From NCBI GenBank assembly GCA_002381565.1, contig DFWZ01000015.1, forward strand, positions 1 to 22,424: DNA of 22,424 nucleotides, written 5' to 3'. Made by a program: the position numbers and the translations under genes. The DNA is from Gallionella sp. UBA4121. Its GTDB lineage: Bacteria > Pseudomonadota > Gammaproteobacteria > Burkholderiales > Gallionellaceae. The notes under the pieces are model-generated. The model ran no database searches and was not told the origin of the DNA. It saw only the letters and a program-made list of their open reading frames with translations. This document shows positions 1 to 7,519 of this stretch, in pieces (position 1 is the first letter of the stretch; each line of letters opens with the position of its first letter).

Positions 1-280
1 GTATCAGGGAAACGCTGAACAACTCATCCGTTCGTCCTTCGCACATTTCTATCAATAGTGGAATCGCGCCCCATTTGTAATATAGGGTTTTCCCTACCTG
101 GCTCATTACAGCCTACAAAAAAATCTAGTTTTCCTGATAGTTGATCTCGTGCCATTGTGCGATTCTGCTACTACTGGAAAAGCTGCGTGTTCGCTATAGG
201 GAGCTAACAAGCGCGTCGCTATCCTGCTTTCTTCATTTGCTGTCTGCATAAGGTATATACAACTTTTTAGGTAAGACGTC
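1..280. other. Intergenic region upstream of the REC/PAS/GGDEF/EAL gene
   Basis: No gene is recognised here. A short open frame enters from the left edge and stops at 56-58; it could be the last 18 codons of a gene outside the window, but the sequence is too short to identify. The region should contain the promoter of the gene starting at 281, but I cannot point to a convincing -35/-10 pair. An AGGT (269-272) is the only ribosome-binding-like element before the ATG. Confidence 0.4.
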
Positions 281-3200
281 ATGACCACTGCCACCATCCT
301 TATCGTCGATGACGCAATCCAGAACCGCAAGCTGCTCGAAGTGCTACTGCGGCATGAAGGTTATCTCACGCTCAGTGCTAGCAGTAGCGAAGAGGCTCTG
401 GACATGATTTCGCAGCGCACACCGGACTTGATTTTGCTCGACATCATGCTGCCGGGTATGGACGGTTATCAGGTAGCTGCCATCCTCAAAGCCAACCCTG
501 CCACCTTGAATATTCCGATTATCATGGTGACAGCACTAATCGATCGCAGCGCACGACTGGCGGGTTTCAATGCCGGGGTGGAAGAGTTTTTGACCAAACC
601 AATTGATCAGGTTGAATTGCATTTAAGGGTGCGCAATCTGTTGCGTTTGAAAGAATTCGGTGATTTTCAGCAGAATCATAGTCGCATACTGGAACAAAAG
701 GTGCAGGAGGAGGTGCTAGCGCGTACCGCCGATTTGCAACGCTTCCGTACGGCGATGGACGCAACCGCCGATGCGATTTTTCTGGTGGATCGCAGCAGCA
801 TGCGTTTTGTCGAGGTCAATGCGACAGCCTGCCATATGTTCGGCTATACGCGCGATGAGTTATTGCAGGCGGGTCCGACGCGGTTAGACGCGACGACGCG
901 TGAACAGTTGGCGTGCGCCTACGATGCCATCATTGCGGCTCACAGCACGATCGATGCGACGGAAATTCAGATACGGCACAAGGATGGTTCGATGTTGATG
1001 GTGGAAATGCATCGACACGCCCAACGCACAGGCGCCGACTGGATTGTTGTCTGTGTGCTGCGAGATATCACCGAGCGACGGCTGACCTCAGACAGATTGC
1101 AAGAGAGCGAGGCTCGCTTCAAAATCATATTCAATGCGGCACCATTAGGCATTGCCTTGGTCGACTCGCACACGGGGCGTCTGTGTTTAATGAATCCCAT
1201 GTTCGCCAAAATTTCGGGCAGAACCGTGGAGGAAATGGCCCAGGTCGACTGGATGAGCATGACACACCCGGATGATGTGCAAAAAGATCTGGATAACATG
1301 ACGTTGATGAATGCCGGAAAAATATCCGGATTTCAGATGAAAAAACGCTACGTTCACAGCAGCGGAGCGCCTGTCTGGATCCATATGACGATTGCGCCGG
1401 TTGATGCAGAAGATAAAGCACATCCGCGCCATCTGTGCATGATCGAGGATATCACCGAGCGCAGGGAAATCGAAGAAAAACTCTGGGTGAGTGACTTCGC
1501 GCTGAAATCAATCTCCCAGGGCGTGTTTATTACCGATCCAAACGGAGGTATTCTCTCGGCGAATGCTGCATTTATGTCGATCACCGGCTACAGCGAGACG
1601 GAACTGCTGGGCCAGGACTGCCGTTTTTTCCAGGGAGCGCTCACTGACCCTTTTATGGTGGATGCGATACGTCAGGCTTTGCAGAGTGTCACCGACTTCT
1701 CCGGCGATCTTCTCATTTACCGCAAAGACGGCATCGCCTTCTGGAACGAGTTGACGATCTCCCCAGTACGCGACAAGCAAGGTCTGTTTACCCACTTTAT
1801 TGGCGTTTCCCGTAATATCACCAGGCGAAAACTTGCAGAGGCTGAGCTGCGCATCGCCGCGACTGCATTTGAGTCTCAGGAAGGCATGATGGTCACCGAT
1901 GCCAACAGTGTCATCCTGCGGGTGAATCGCGCCTTCACCAAAGTCACCGGTTACACCGCTGAAGATGTGCTGGGTAAATCTCCTCGCATACTCAGTTCAG
2001 GCCGGCATGGTGCAGACTTTTATGCCGCAATGTGGGAGACCATCAAAAATACCGGCGTTTGGGAAGGCGAAGTCTTGAACCAGCGCAAGAATGGTGAGTT
2101 GTATCCGGAGCGCCTCCTTATCACGGCGGTGAAGGGCGCGGACGGCACGGTTACCAATTATGTTGCTACCCTGGTTGATATCGCGTTGCGCAAGGTGGCG
2201 GAAGCGGAGATTCACCGTTTGGCCTTCTACGACCCCCTGACCAACTTGCCCAACCGCAGGCTTCTGCTCGACCGGCTCAATCATTCATTGGCGACCAGTG
2301 CACGCAGCGGCAGGCTGGGCGCGGTGTTGTTTCTCGACCTTGATCGGTTCAAAACGCTCAATGACACACGTGGCCATGAGATGGGGGACTTGTTGCTGCA
2401 ACAGGTGGCCGAGCGGCTGACTGCCTGTGTGCGTGAAGGTGACACCGTTGCGCGTCTGGGTGGGGATGAGTTCGTAATCGTGCTGGAAGAGTTGAGCGAG
2501 CAAGCTCTAGAAGCAGCTTCGAGGGCCGAAGTGATCGGCAATAAAATCCTGACCGCCCTTAATCAGCCCTATCAGCTTGACAATCATGAATACCACTGCA
2601 GCGTCAGCATCGGTGCGACCCTGTTCAGCGATCACGAGCAGACTCAGGAAGAGCTGCTGAGACACACTGATATTGCCATGTATCAGGCCAAGAGTGCAGG
2701 CCGTAATACCATGCGTATTTTCGACCCGAAGATGCAGGACACTATCAATGCCCGTGCCGCGCTGCAAGACGAATTGCACAAAGCGCTGGAGAAGCAGCAA
2801 TTTCATTTGTATTACCAAATTCAGGTGGACAGTGTCGGGCGTCCATTGGGGGCTGAAGCGCTAATTCGCTGGATACACCCTGAACGGGGTCTGGTATCAC
2901 CCTTTTATTTCATTCCGCTGGCAGAAGAAACCGGTTTGATCATGCCTATCGGGCAATGGGTGTTGGAGACCGCTTGCGCTCAACTAAAAGTGTGGCAGCA
3001 AGATGAACTCACTCACGATCTTACGCTGTCGGTAAACTTGAGTGCCAGGCAATTCCGCCAGCCTGATTTCGTGGTCAGGGTGCAGGCGGCAGTGCTTCAT
3101 CATGCCATCAATCCGCTGCGGCTCAAGCTTGAACTGACCGAAGGTGTGTTGCTGGAGCGCATCGATGAGACCATTGCAACCATGAACACATTGAAAGATA

Positions 3201-3547
3201 TGGGTATCCGCTTCTCGCTAGATGATTTCGGCACGGGCTATTCGTCCCTGCAATACCTCAAGCGGCTGCCGTTCGAACAGCTCAAGATTGACCAGTCGTT
3301 CGTACGCGACCTAGCTACAGATTGCAGCGATCAAGCGATTGTGCGCACCATCATTGCCATGGCGCATAGTCTGAAGCTGGGCGTGATTGCCGAAGGAGTG
3401 GAGACGGAAGAGCAACGCCAAATGCTGCTGAGCATGGGCTGTATGCATTATCAGGGATATCTATTTGGCAGGCCGGTACCGATTGAACAGTTTGAAGCGT
3501 TACTGAAACAGAGCCGATTGGGGCGGTTACCTGATACATCATCCTGA
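281..3547 (+). CDS. Response regulator with four PAS domains, GGDEF and EAL (cyclic di-GMP signalling)
   Basis: Predicted cytoplasmic signalling protein of 1088 residues that could make and/or degrade cyclic di-GMP under control of a partner histidine kinase. A receiver domain spans about 5-120, with acidic D10/D11, phospho-acceptor D54, T84 and K106. Four PAS domains follow at about 152-265, 275-395, 400-520 and 523-640, several closed by the usual D-I-T-E-R-R type linker. The GGDEF domain (about 645-812) has an intact GGDEF motif at 727-731 and an RxxD inhibitory site (R718-D721). The EAL domain (about 830-1075) keeps E859-A-L, DDFGTGYSS from 981, KID at 1002-1004 and AEGVET near 1037, so both catalytic halves look competent. 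There is no membrane segment. No histidine kinase is adjacent, so the phosphodonor is unknown. The PAS domains could bind haem, flavin or small ligands; the sequence does not say which. The domain architecture is certain, the net activity is not. Confidence 0.95.
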   Translation: MTTATILIVDDAIQNRKLLEVLLRHEGYLTLSASSSEEALDMISQRTPDLILLDIMLPGMDGYQVAAILKANPATLNIPIIMVTALIDRSARLAGFNAGVEEFLTKPIDQVELHLRVRNLLRLKEFGDFQQNHSRILEQKVQEEVLARTADLQRFRTAMDATADAIFLVDRSSMRFVEVNATACHMFGYTRDELLQAGPTRLDATTREQLACAYDAIIAAHSTIDATEIQIRHKDGSMLMVEMHRHAQRTGADWIVVCVLRDITERRLTSDRLQESEARFKIIFNAAPLGIALVDSHTGRLCLMNPMFAKISGRTVEEMAQVDWMSMTHPDDVQKDLDNMTLMNAGKISGFQMKKRYVHSSGAPVWIHMTIAPVDAEDKAHPRHLCMIEDITERREIEEKLWVSDFALKSISQGVFITDPNGGILSANAAFMSITGYSETELLGQDCRFFQGALTDPFMVDAIRQALQSVTDFSGDLLIYRKDGIAFWNELTISPVRDKQGLFTHFIGVSRNITRRKLAEAELRIAATAFESQEGMMVTDANSVILRVNRAFTKVTGYTAEDVLGKSPRILSSGRHGADFYAAMWETIKNTGVWEGEVLNQRKNGELYPERLLITAVKGADGTVTNYVATLVDIALRKVAEAEIHRLAFYDPLTNLPNRRLLLDRLNHSLATSARSGRLGAVLFLDLDRFKTLNDTRGHEMGDLLLQQVAERLTACVREGDTVARLGGDEFVIVLEELSEQALEAASRAEVIGNKILTALNQPYQLDNHEYHCSVSIGATLFSDHEQTQEELLRHTDIAMYQAKSAGRNTMRIFDPKMQDTINARAALQDELHKALEKQQFHLYYQIQVDSVGRPLGAEALIRWIHPERGLVSPFYFIPLAEETGLIMPIGQWVLETACAQLKVWQQDELTHDLTLSVNLSARQFRQPDFVVRVQAAVLHHAINPLRLKLELTEGVLLERIDETIATMNTLKDMGIRFSLDDFGTGYSSLQYLKRLPFEQLKIDQSFVRDLATDCSDQAIVRTIIAMAHSLKLGVIAEGVETEEQRQMLLSMGCMHYQGYLFGRPVPIEQFEALLKQSRLGRLPDTSS

Positions 3548-3710
3548 TTTTCTGATCAATATATTGCGTACTGCATACTTCAGAATTTTAAGAATGACCG
3601 ATATCGTGATTCGAACAGGGTCAGGTTGTTCTATATGAGCGTACTTTAATTTCCATTTTTTGAGTCGACCCCTACCATTTACCACCTAGTATTAATTTTA
3701 GGAACTTGAA

Positions 3711-5330
3711 ATGCTTAATGATATGAAAATTAGTAAACGGCTGATGATCCTGTTGGCTTTCTTGCTGTTACTGTCTGCGGTGATCGGCATAATGGGTCTG
3801 TATGCGTCGAGTGAGTCAAATACGGGATTGAAGTCTGTCTATGATGACCGACTCATTTGTATTGTGCAGTTGAACAGTATCGTACGCGGGAACCTGCGCA
3901 ACCGGGTTGCCATGGCCAACGGACTGTTGCAACCGGATAAAATGAATAATTTTCTCAAGGTGATTGAGGAAAATAACGCAAATAATGTCAAACAATGGGA
4001 TGCCTATATGACGACCTCTCATACCGATGAAGAAAAAGAACTTGCTGCCAAATTTAATGAGGCGAATACCCGCTTCAATGAAGAAGGTGTAAAGCCGGCT
4101 GTTGCGGCGATGCAGGCCAACAATCCTGAGGCGTTAAAGGTTCAGGTGACGAATATCCGCCCGCTGTTTCTGACCATGAATGATGCGCTGGAGGCATTGC
4201 TTGCATTGCAGGAGCGCGAGGCGAAAAAACTGTATGCAAGTTCCGAATCAACTTTTCAAAACATGCGTAGTGCTTCTCTTGTGCTGATTTTGGCAGGTGG
4301 CGTATTGGGCAGCTTGCTGGGATTGTCGACCATACGTGGCATTCGCCGTTCGGTGGACGAATTGCGCAACGTGATGGTGAAAATGTCGGCGGATGGCGGG
4401 TTGAATTCGCGTGTAAGGGTGTATGGTAATGATGAAATCGGTGAGGCGGCCCGTGCATTTAACGGATTGATCGACGGTTTTGCAGCTATTATTCGCCAGG
4501 TGAGCGTAAGTGCAAATACGGTATCGAACACGGCAGGTAATTTATCCAGCGCCTCTGCGCAAATTGCGCATGGCTCCCAGGCGCAGACGGAGGCGGCAGC
4601 CTCGACGGCGGCGGCAGTTGAAGAAATTACGGTCAGTATCAATTCAGTCGCCAACAATACTGATGATGTGCGTAAGTTATCGGAAAAGAGTTTGCAGCAA
4701 ACGCGCCTGGGTAACCAGAATGTGACGGCGATGCTGGGTGAAATTGAGCTTGTACAGGAGGCCGTTCAATTGATTGCAGGCTCGGTCAAGGAATTTGTTG
4801 ACAGCACCCGCGCGATTGCCGGAATGACGCAGCAGGTCAAGGAACTCGCCGATCAGACCAATTTGCTGGCATTGAATGCGGCGATTGAGGCCGCGCGTGC
4901 CGGTGAACAAGGCCGGGGTTTTGCGGTCGTGGCGGATGAAGTGCGTAAACTGGCTGAAAAATCAGCGCAGTCGGCCAATGAGATTGATCAGGTGACCAAT
5001 TCGCTGAACCAGAAGTCTACGCATGTCGAGGCGACCGTGCAAAGTGGTTTGCGATCCTTGCTGTCTACTCAGGAACAGGTTGGGCGTGTGTCTGAGGTGT
5101 TGACCGAAGCGGGCGTGTTAGTTGAACAGTCCAGCCATGGGGTGAGCGATATTGCGTCTTCAGTCAATGAGCAAAGTCTGGCCAGCACAGAGATTGCACG
5201 AAATGTAGAAAAAATAGCACAGATGTCAGAGGAGAACCATGCTGCGGTAGCATCTAACAGTCTTGAGATCGTACGACTGGAACAATTGGCCCGTGAATTA
5301 CAGGAGGCAGTGAGTAAGTTCAAGGTTTAA
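3711..5330 (+). CDS. Methyl-accepting chemotaxis protein with four-helix-bundle-type sensor
   Basis: Transmembrane chemoreceptor of 539 residues that would signal through CheW/CheA to the flagellar motor or another taxis output. The N-terminus has a short cytoplasmic lead (MLNDMKISKR) and TM1 at about 11-31. A periplasmic helical domain of about 155 residues follows, resembling the 4HB_MCP class, then TM2 at about 188-206 and a HAMP domain at about 207-262. The rest is a long coiled-coil signalling domain with the highly conserved hairpin tip (about 386-413, containing NAAIEAARAGEQGRGFAVVA). The C-terminus ends at KFKV without a CheR-docking pentapeptide. AGGA at 3700-3703 precedes the ATG. 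It lies 163 nt after the GGDEF/EAL gene on the same strand; I see no clear terminator between them, so co-transcription is possible but unproven. The ligand cannot be inferred. Confidence 0.96.
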   Translation: MLNDMKISKRLMILLAFLLLLSAVIGIMGLYASSESNTGLKSVYDDRLICIVQLNSIVRGNLRNRVAMANGLLQPDKMNNFLKVIEENNANNVKQWDAYMTTSHTDEEKELAAKFNEANTRFNEEGVKPAVAAMQANNPEALKVQVTNIRPLFLTMNDALEALLALQEREAKKLYASSESTFQNMRSASLVLILAGGVLGSLLGLSTIRGIRRSVDELRNVMVKMSADGGLNSRVRVYGNDEIGEAARAFNGLIDGFAAIIRQVSVSANTVSNTAGNLSSASAQIAHGSQAQTEAAASTAAAVEEITVSINSVANNTDDVRKLSEKSLQQTRLGNQNVTAMLGEIELVQEAVQLIAGSVKEFVDSTRAIAGMTQQVKELADQTNLLALNAAIEAARAGEQGRGFAVVADEVRKLAEKSAQSANEIDQVTNSLNQKSTHVEATVQSGLRSLLSTQEQVGRVSEVLTEAGVLVEQSSHGVSDIASSVNEQSLASTEIARNVEKIAQMSEENHAAVASNSLEIVRLEQLARELQEAVSKFKV

Positions 5331-5679
5331 CCGATATTTGGGCGTAACTGCAAATGTTGCAAATTTAAAAACGGTCTGACTGATCATAATTAAATTCCTA
5401 GAGTTCAAGAATTGATTATAACAGGAGATAGTTTGGTGCTTTTTGCCATGTCGGGGCGCTTTTTTTAGCTGCTTCGGAAACACTGGTAAAGTGCGTAAGC
5501 AGCGGGAGCATTACAGGTCAGCTAGCAATTTTTCGGCCGAAATGGAACTGCGAGTAGTCAATATCAAGATCACTAGTGTCGGAGCGAGCTGAATTTTTTT
5601 GATCTGGAACAAAGTGCCATGTGCATCTTTCAGGCGGTGTATTATTGATGCTGGTCATCTGCAAGGTGCTAATGGCGGA
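5331..5679. other. Non-coding stretch after the chemoreceptor gene
   Basis: No recognisable gene. The stretch has a T-rich run at 5460-5466 and an imperfect stem-loop at 5468-5503, listed separately. An open frame begins at 5599, but only its last part (from about 5680) resembles a known protein, the nitroreductase remnant. I could not match 5331-5679 to that gene's missing N-terminal part. Confidence 0.4.
5468..5503. repeat. Stem-loop with nested arms
   Basis: GCTGCTT (5468-5474) pairs with AAGCAGC (5497-5503), and inside it CACT (5481-5484) pairs with AGTG (5490-5493). This gives a 7-bp outer stem, an asymmetric internal loop and a 4-bp inner stem. A run of seven T residues lies immediately before the structure rather than after it, so it does not look like a rho-independent terminator for the + strand chemoreceptor gene. 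Function unknown; it could be a chance structure. Confidence 0.3.
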
Positions 5680-5900
5680 ACTTCACGTGATGTGATTGCA
5701 GCGGCTTTGAAGAGGTGGACAACACACCTATGGAGGGATTTGACCCCAAAGCTCCCGATGATATTCTGGATTTGCGTGCACGCGGCCTCCGGAGTGTTGT
5801 TATCTTGCCGCTGGGCTAACGTCAGGCAAACGAGGATTGGTTAGTGAACCTTAAAAAGGTTCGGAGACCACGTGATAAATTTGTTACACAGATAAATTAA
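5680..5900 (+). pseudogene. C-terminal remnant of an NfsB/YfkO-type nitroreductase
   Basis: Decayed 3' end of a flavin-dependent NAD(P)H nitroreductase gene. In the frame of 5712-5816 it reads E-E-V-D-N-T-P-M-E-G-F-D and continues to L-R-A-R-G-L-R-S-V-V-I-L-P-L-G, the hallmark C-terminal segment of the family. An in-frame TAA (5817-5819) then interrupts it where the family has an aromatic residue after PLG. Reading through that stop gives RQANEDWLVNLKKVRRPR and a natural end at TAA 5898-5900. Just upstream (about 5680-5709) the matching residues VIAAAL lie in another frame, consistent with loss of one nucleotide near 5709. The N-terminal two thirds of the gene are not recognisable. One frameshift plus one nonsense codon make a functional product very unlikely. 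Nitroreductases share substrates with the NemA-type enzyme encoded downstream. Confidence 0.75.
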
Positions 5901-5948
5901 CACATCCGGTAGCTCGTTCATTCATGAGCTGTTTCCTTGAACTTTCAA

Positions 5949-6048
5949 TGACTGTCCGTGCTAAGCCGTCGATCAGGAAATACACTAAATTGTGTATATT
6001 CTCAGTTCTGTTTACTTAACGTTGAACCTCATCATAACCGGACAGTCA
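5949..6048. repeat. 100-bp unit bounded by 10-bp perfect inverted repeats
   Basis: TGACTGTCCG at 5949-5958 is the exact reverse complement of CGGACAGTCA at 6039-6048. The enclosed 80 bp carries no coding sequence but does contain the palindrome at 5980-5997. The arrangement resembles a small non-autonomous mobile element or a pair of distant operator half-sites. I could not confirm flanking target-site duplications. Confidence 0.35.
5980..5997. promoter_or_regulatory. Candidate operator palindrome ATACAC-N6-GTGTAT
   Basis: Perfect 6-bp arms (5980-5985 and 5992-5997) surround an AT-rich 6-nt centre. This size and symmetry fit a dimeric helix-turn-helix repressor or activator site. It lies between the nitroreductase and PAS remnants, about 475 nt before the YahK-type alcohol dehydrogenase start. 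It could be an orphan operator of a lost gene or part of a long leader. No regulator gene is adjacent. Confidence 0.3.
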
Positions 6049-6123
6049 AATACAATCTATTAACCAAGTATTTTAGTCTGGTATGCTACCCTCTACATGC
6101 TTTCCCTTTAGTCTCTAAATTGA

Positions 6124-6444
6124 GAGCGCCTTGAACAAAAAGCTAAATCTCTGCGCGCGAATGAACTGAATTTTAATCAGCTTATCGATCACACCCCAGT
6201 TGCGCTTGCCATGTTCGACAGCGAGATGCGTTGCATCCCAACCAGCAGGCGCTGGAAAGAGGAATATTTTATAGGCGACCGAGATATCATCGGGGCTGCC
6301 CACTATGTGATATTTCCTGAAATACAGGAGAGATGGAATAGTGTGCATCGCCGTGGCTTGGAGGGAGAGACTATATGGGTCGATGAGGATCGTTTTGAAA
6401 GTGAGTGGATGGAACTTGCCAATGACTGCAAAATCGGATCGTAA
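6124..6444 (+). pseudogene. PAS-domain remnant of a sensor protein
   Basis: Continuous in-frame fragment of 106 codons with no start codon at its head; a TGA at 6121-6123 precedes it. It begins with a coiled-coil-like lead (ERLEQKAKSLRANELNFNQL) and continues IDHTPVALAMFDSEMR, S-R-R-W, GDRDIIGAAHYVIFPEI, E-R-W-N-S-V-H-R-R-G-L-E-G and V-D-E-D-R-F-E. This is the typical core of a PAS domain from a multi-domain histidine kinase or GGDEF protein. After DRFE the match ends, where a normal domain continues with a DG-x-x-x-W strand, and the frame closes with an unrelated tail and TAA. Both ends of the parent gene are missing. An internal ATG at 6211 could yield 77 residues, but such a product would be half a PAS domain. 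The end lies 28 nt before the next gene. Confidence 0.7.
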
Positions 6445-6472
6445 AACTATCACTAACATGGAGAAAATCAAC

Positions 6473-7519
6473 ATGATTAAAAGCAAAGCATATGCAGCAC
6501 AAAGTGCAACAAGTCCTCTGGCACCTTTCGAAATTGACCGCCGCTCCCCTGGCGCTGAAGACGTGCAGATCGAAATCTTATATTGTGGCGTCTGCCATTC
6601 TGACTTGCATACTGCACGTAACGAGTGGAAAAACACGATCTATCCTTCCGTGCCGGGTCACGAAATAGTTGGTCGTGTTGTTGCCGTGGGGGACAAGGTG
6701 CAGGGTTTTAAGGTGGGCGATCTGGCAGGCGTAGGCTGCATGGTCGATAGTTGCGGGCATTGCCATCCTTGTCATGAGGGCGAGGAACAATATTGTGAGA
6801 ATGGTTTCACGGGGACTTACAACGGTCCCGTTTTCGGCGGCAAAAATACATTTGGCGGATATTCCCAGAGCATCGTTGTCAAAGAGTCCTTTGTCCTGAA
6901 TATTAACCACGACGAGAAGGACCTGGCGAGCGTAGCCCCACTGCTGTGCGCAGGGATCACCACTTACTCGCCGCTGCGTCACTGGGGAGCAGGTCCAGGC
7001 AAAAAGGTGGGGATTGTCGGTCTCGGCGGTCTCGGGCACATGGGCGTCAAGATTGCCCACGCCATGGGGGCGCATGTTGTTCTGTTTACCACCTCTCCCG
7101 GAAAAATTGCAGATGGCAAGCGACTGGGTGCAGACGAAGTATGCATTTCCACAGATGCCGAACAAATGGCGAGCTACGCAAACCAGTTTGACTTTATCCT
7201 GAATACGGTTGCAGCCCCCCATAATCTGGATGCCTACCTGCAGCTCCTCAGGCTTGACGGCACGATGACTCTGGTCGGTGCTCCAGCCGAGCCGCATCCA
7301 TCACCTGCAGTATTCAACCTTATTTTGAAGCGCCGCCAACTGGCAGGTTCGCTGATTGGGGGTATTCGCGAAACGCAGGAAATGCTAGATTTTTGTGCCC
7401 AGCATGGGATTGTTTCGGATATCGAACTGATTGATATGGATTACGTCAACACGGCCTATGAACGCATGCTCAAGAGCGATGTGAAATACCGATTCGTGAT
7501 TGACATGAGCACCATCTGA
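6473..7519 (+). CDS. yahK: YahK-type zinc-dependent NADP alcohol dehydrogenase / aldehyde reductase
   Basis: Medium-chain dehydrogenase/reductase of 348 residues in the cinnamyl-alcohol-dehydrogenase-like group. E. coli YahK, which it resembles almost end to end, reduces aldehydes to alcohols with NADPH. Visible motifs are catalytic-zinc ligands C41, H63 (GHE) and C159; structural-zinc cysteines C94, C97, C100 and C108; the nucleotide-binding loop GLGGLGHMG (183-191); and the family segment LLCAGITTYSPLRHWGAGPG. I chose the ATG at 6473 because family members start at this point and GGAG (6460-6463) lies 9 nt upstream. The frame stays open further upstream, and an in-frame ATG at 6458 is the only near alternative. 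Its TGA shares one base with the ATG of the next gene (TGATG), so it is probably translationally coupled to the old yellow enzyme. It is the first intact gene of the reductase island. Confidence 0.93.
   Translation: MIKSKAYAAQSATSPLAPFEIDRRSPGAEDVQIEILYCGVCHSDLHTARNEWKNTIYPSVPGHEIVGRVVAVGDKVQGFKVGDLAGVGCMVDSCGHCHPCHEGEEQYCENGFTGTYNGPVFGGKNTFGGYSQSIVVKESFVLNINHDEKDLASVAPLLCAGITTYSPLRHWGAGPGKKVGIVGLGGLGHMGVKIAHAMGAHVVLFTTSPGKIADGKRLGADEVCISTDAEQMASYANQFDFILNTVAAPHNLDAYLQLLRLDGTMTLVGAPAEPHPSPAVFNLILKRRQLAGSLIGGIRETQEMLDFCAQHGIVSDIELIDMDYVNTAYERMLKSDVKYRFVIDMSTI

Noticed and set aside
106..330. 74-codon open frame on the minus strand at the left end
   Set aside because: It overlaps the start of the receiver-domain gene in antisense, has no recognisable domain and looks like low-information sequence.
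5434..5467. T-rich segment after the chemoreceptor gene as an intrinsic terminator
   Set aside because: No convincing GC-rich inverted repeat precedes the T-run; the apparent arms are direct rather than inverted repeats.
5599..5844. 81-codon open frame on the + strand as a gene
   Set aside because: Its only familiar part is a few codons of the nitroreductase remnant before the frameshift; after that it reads the wrong frame.
6341..6472. Longer start for the alcohol dehydrogenase at 6341
   Set aside because: It would add 44 residues read in the wrong frame from the PAS remnant; the family start and ribosome site are at 6473.
6115..6636. 173-codon open frame on the minus strand
   Set aside because: It is the antisense of the PAS remnant and of the yahK start, both of which read clearly on the + strand.
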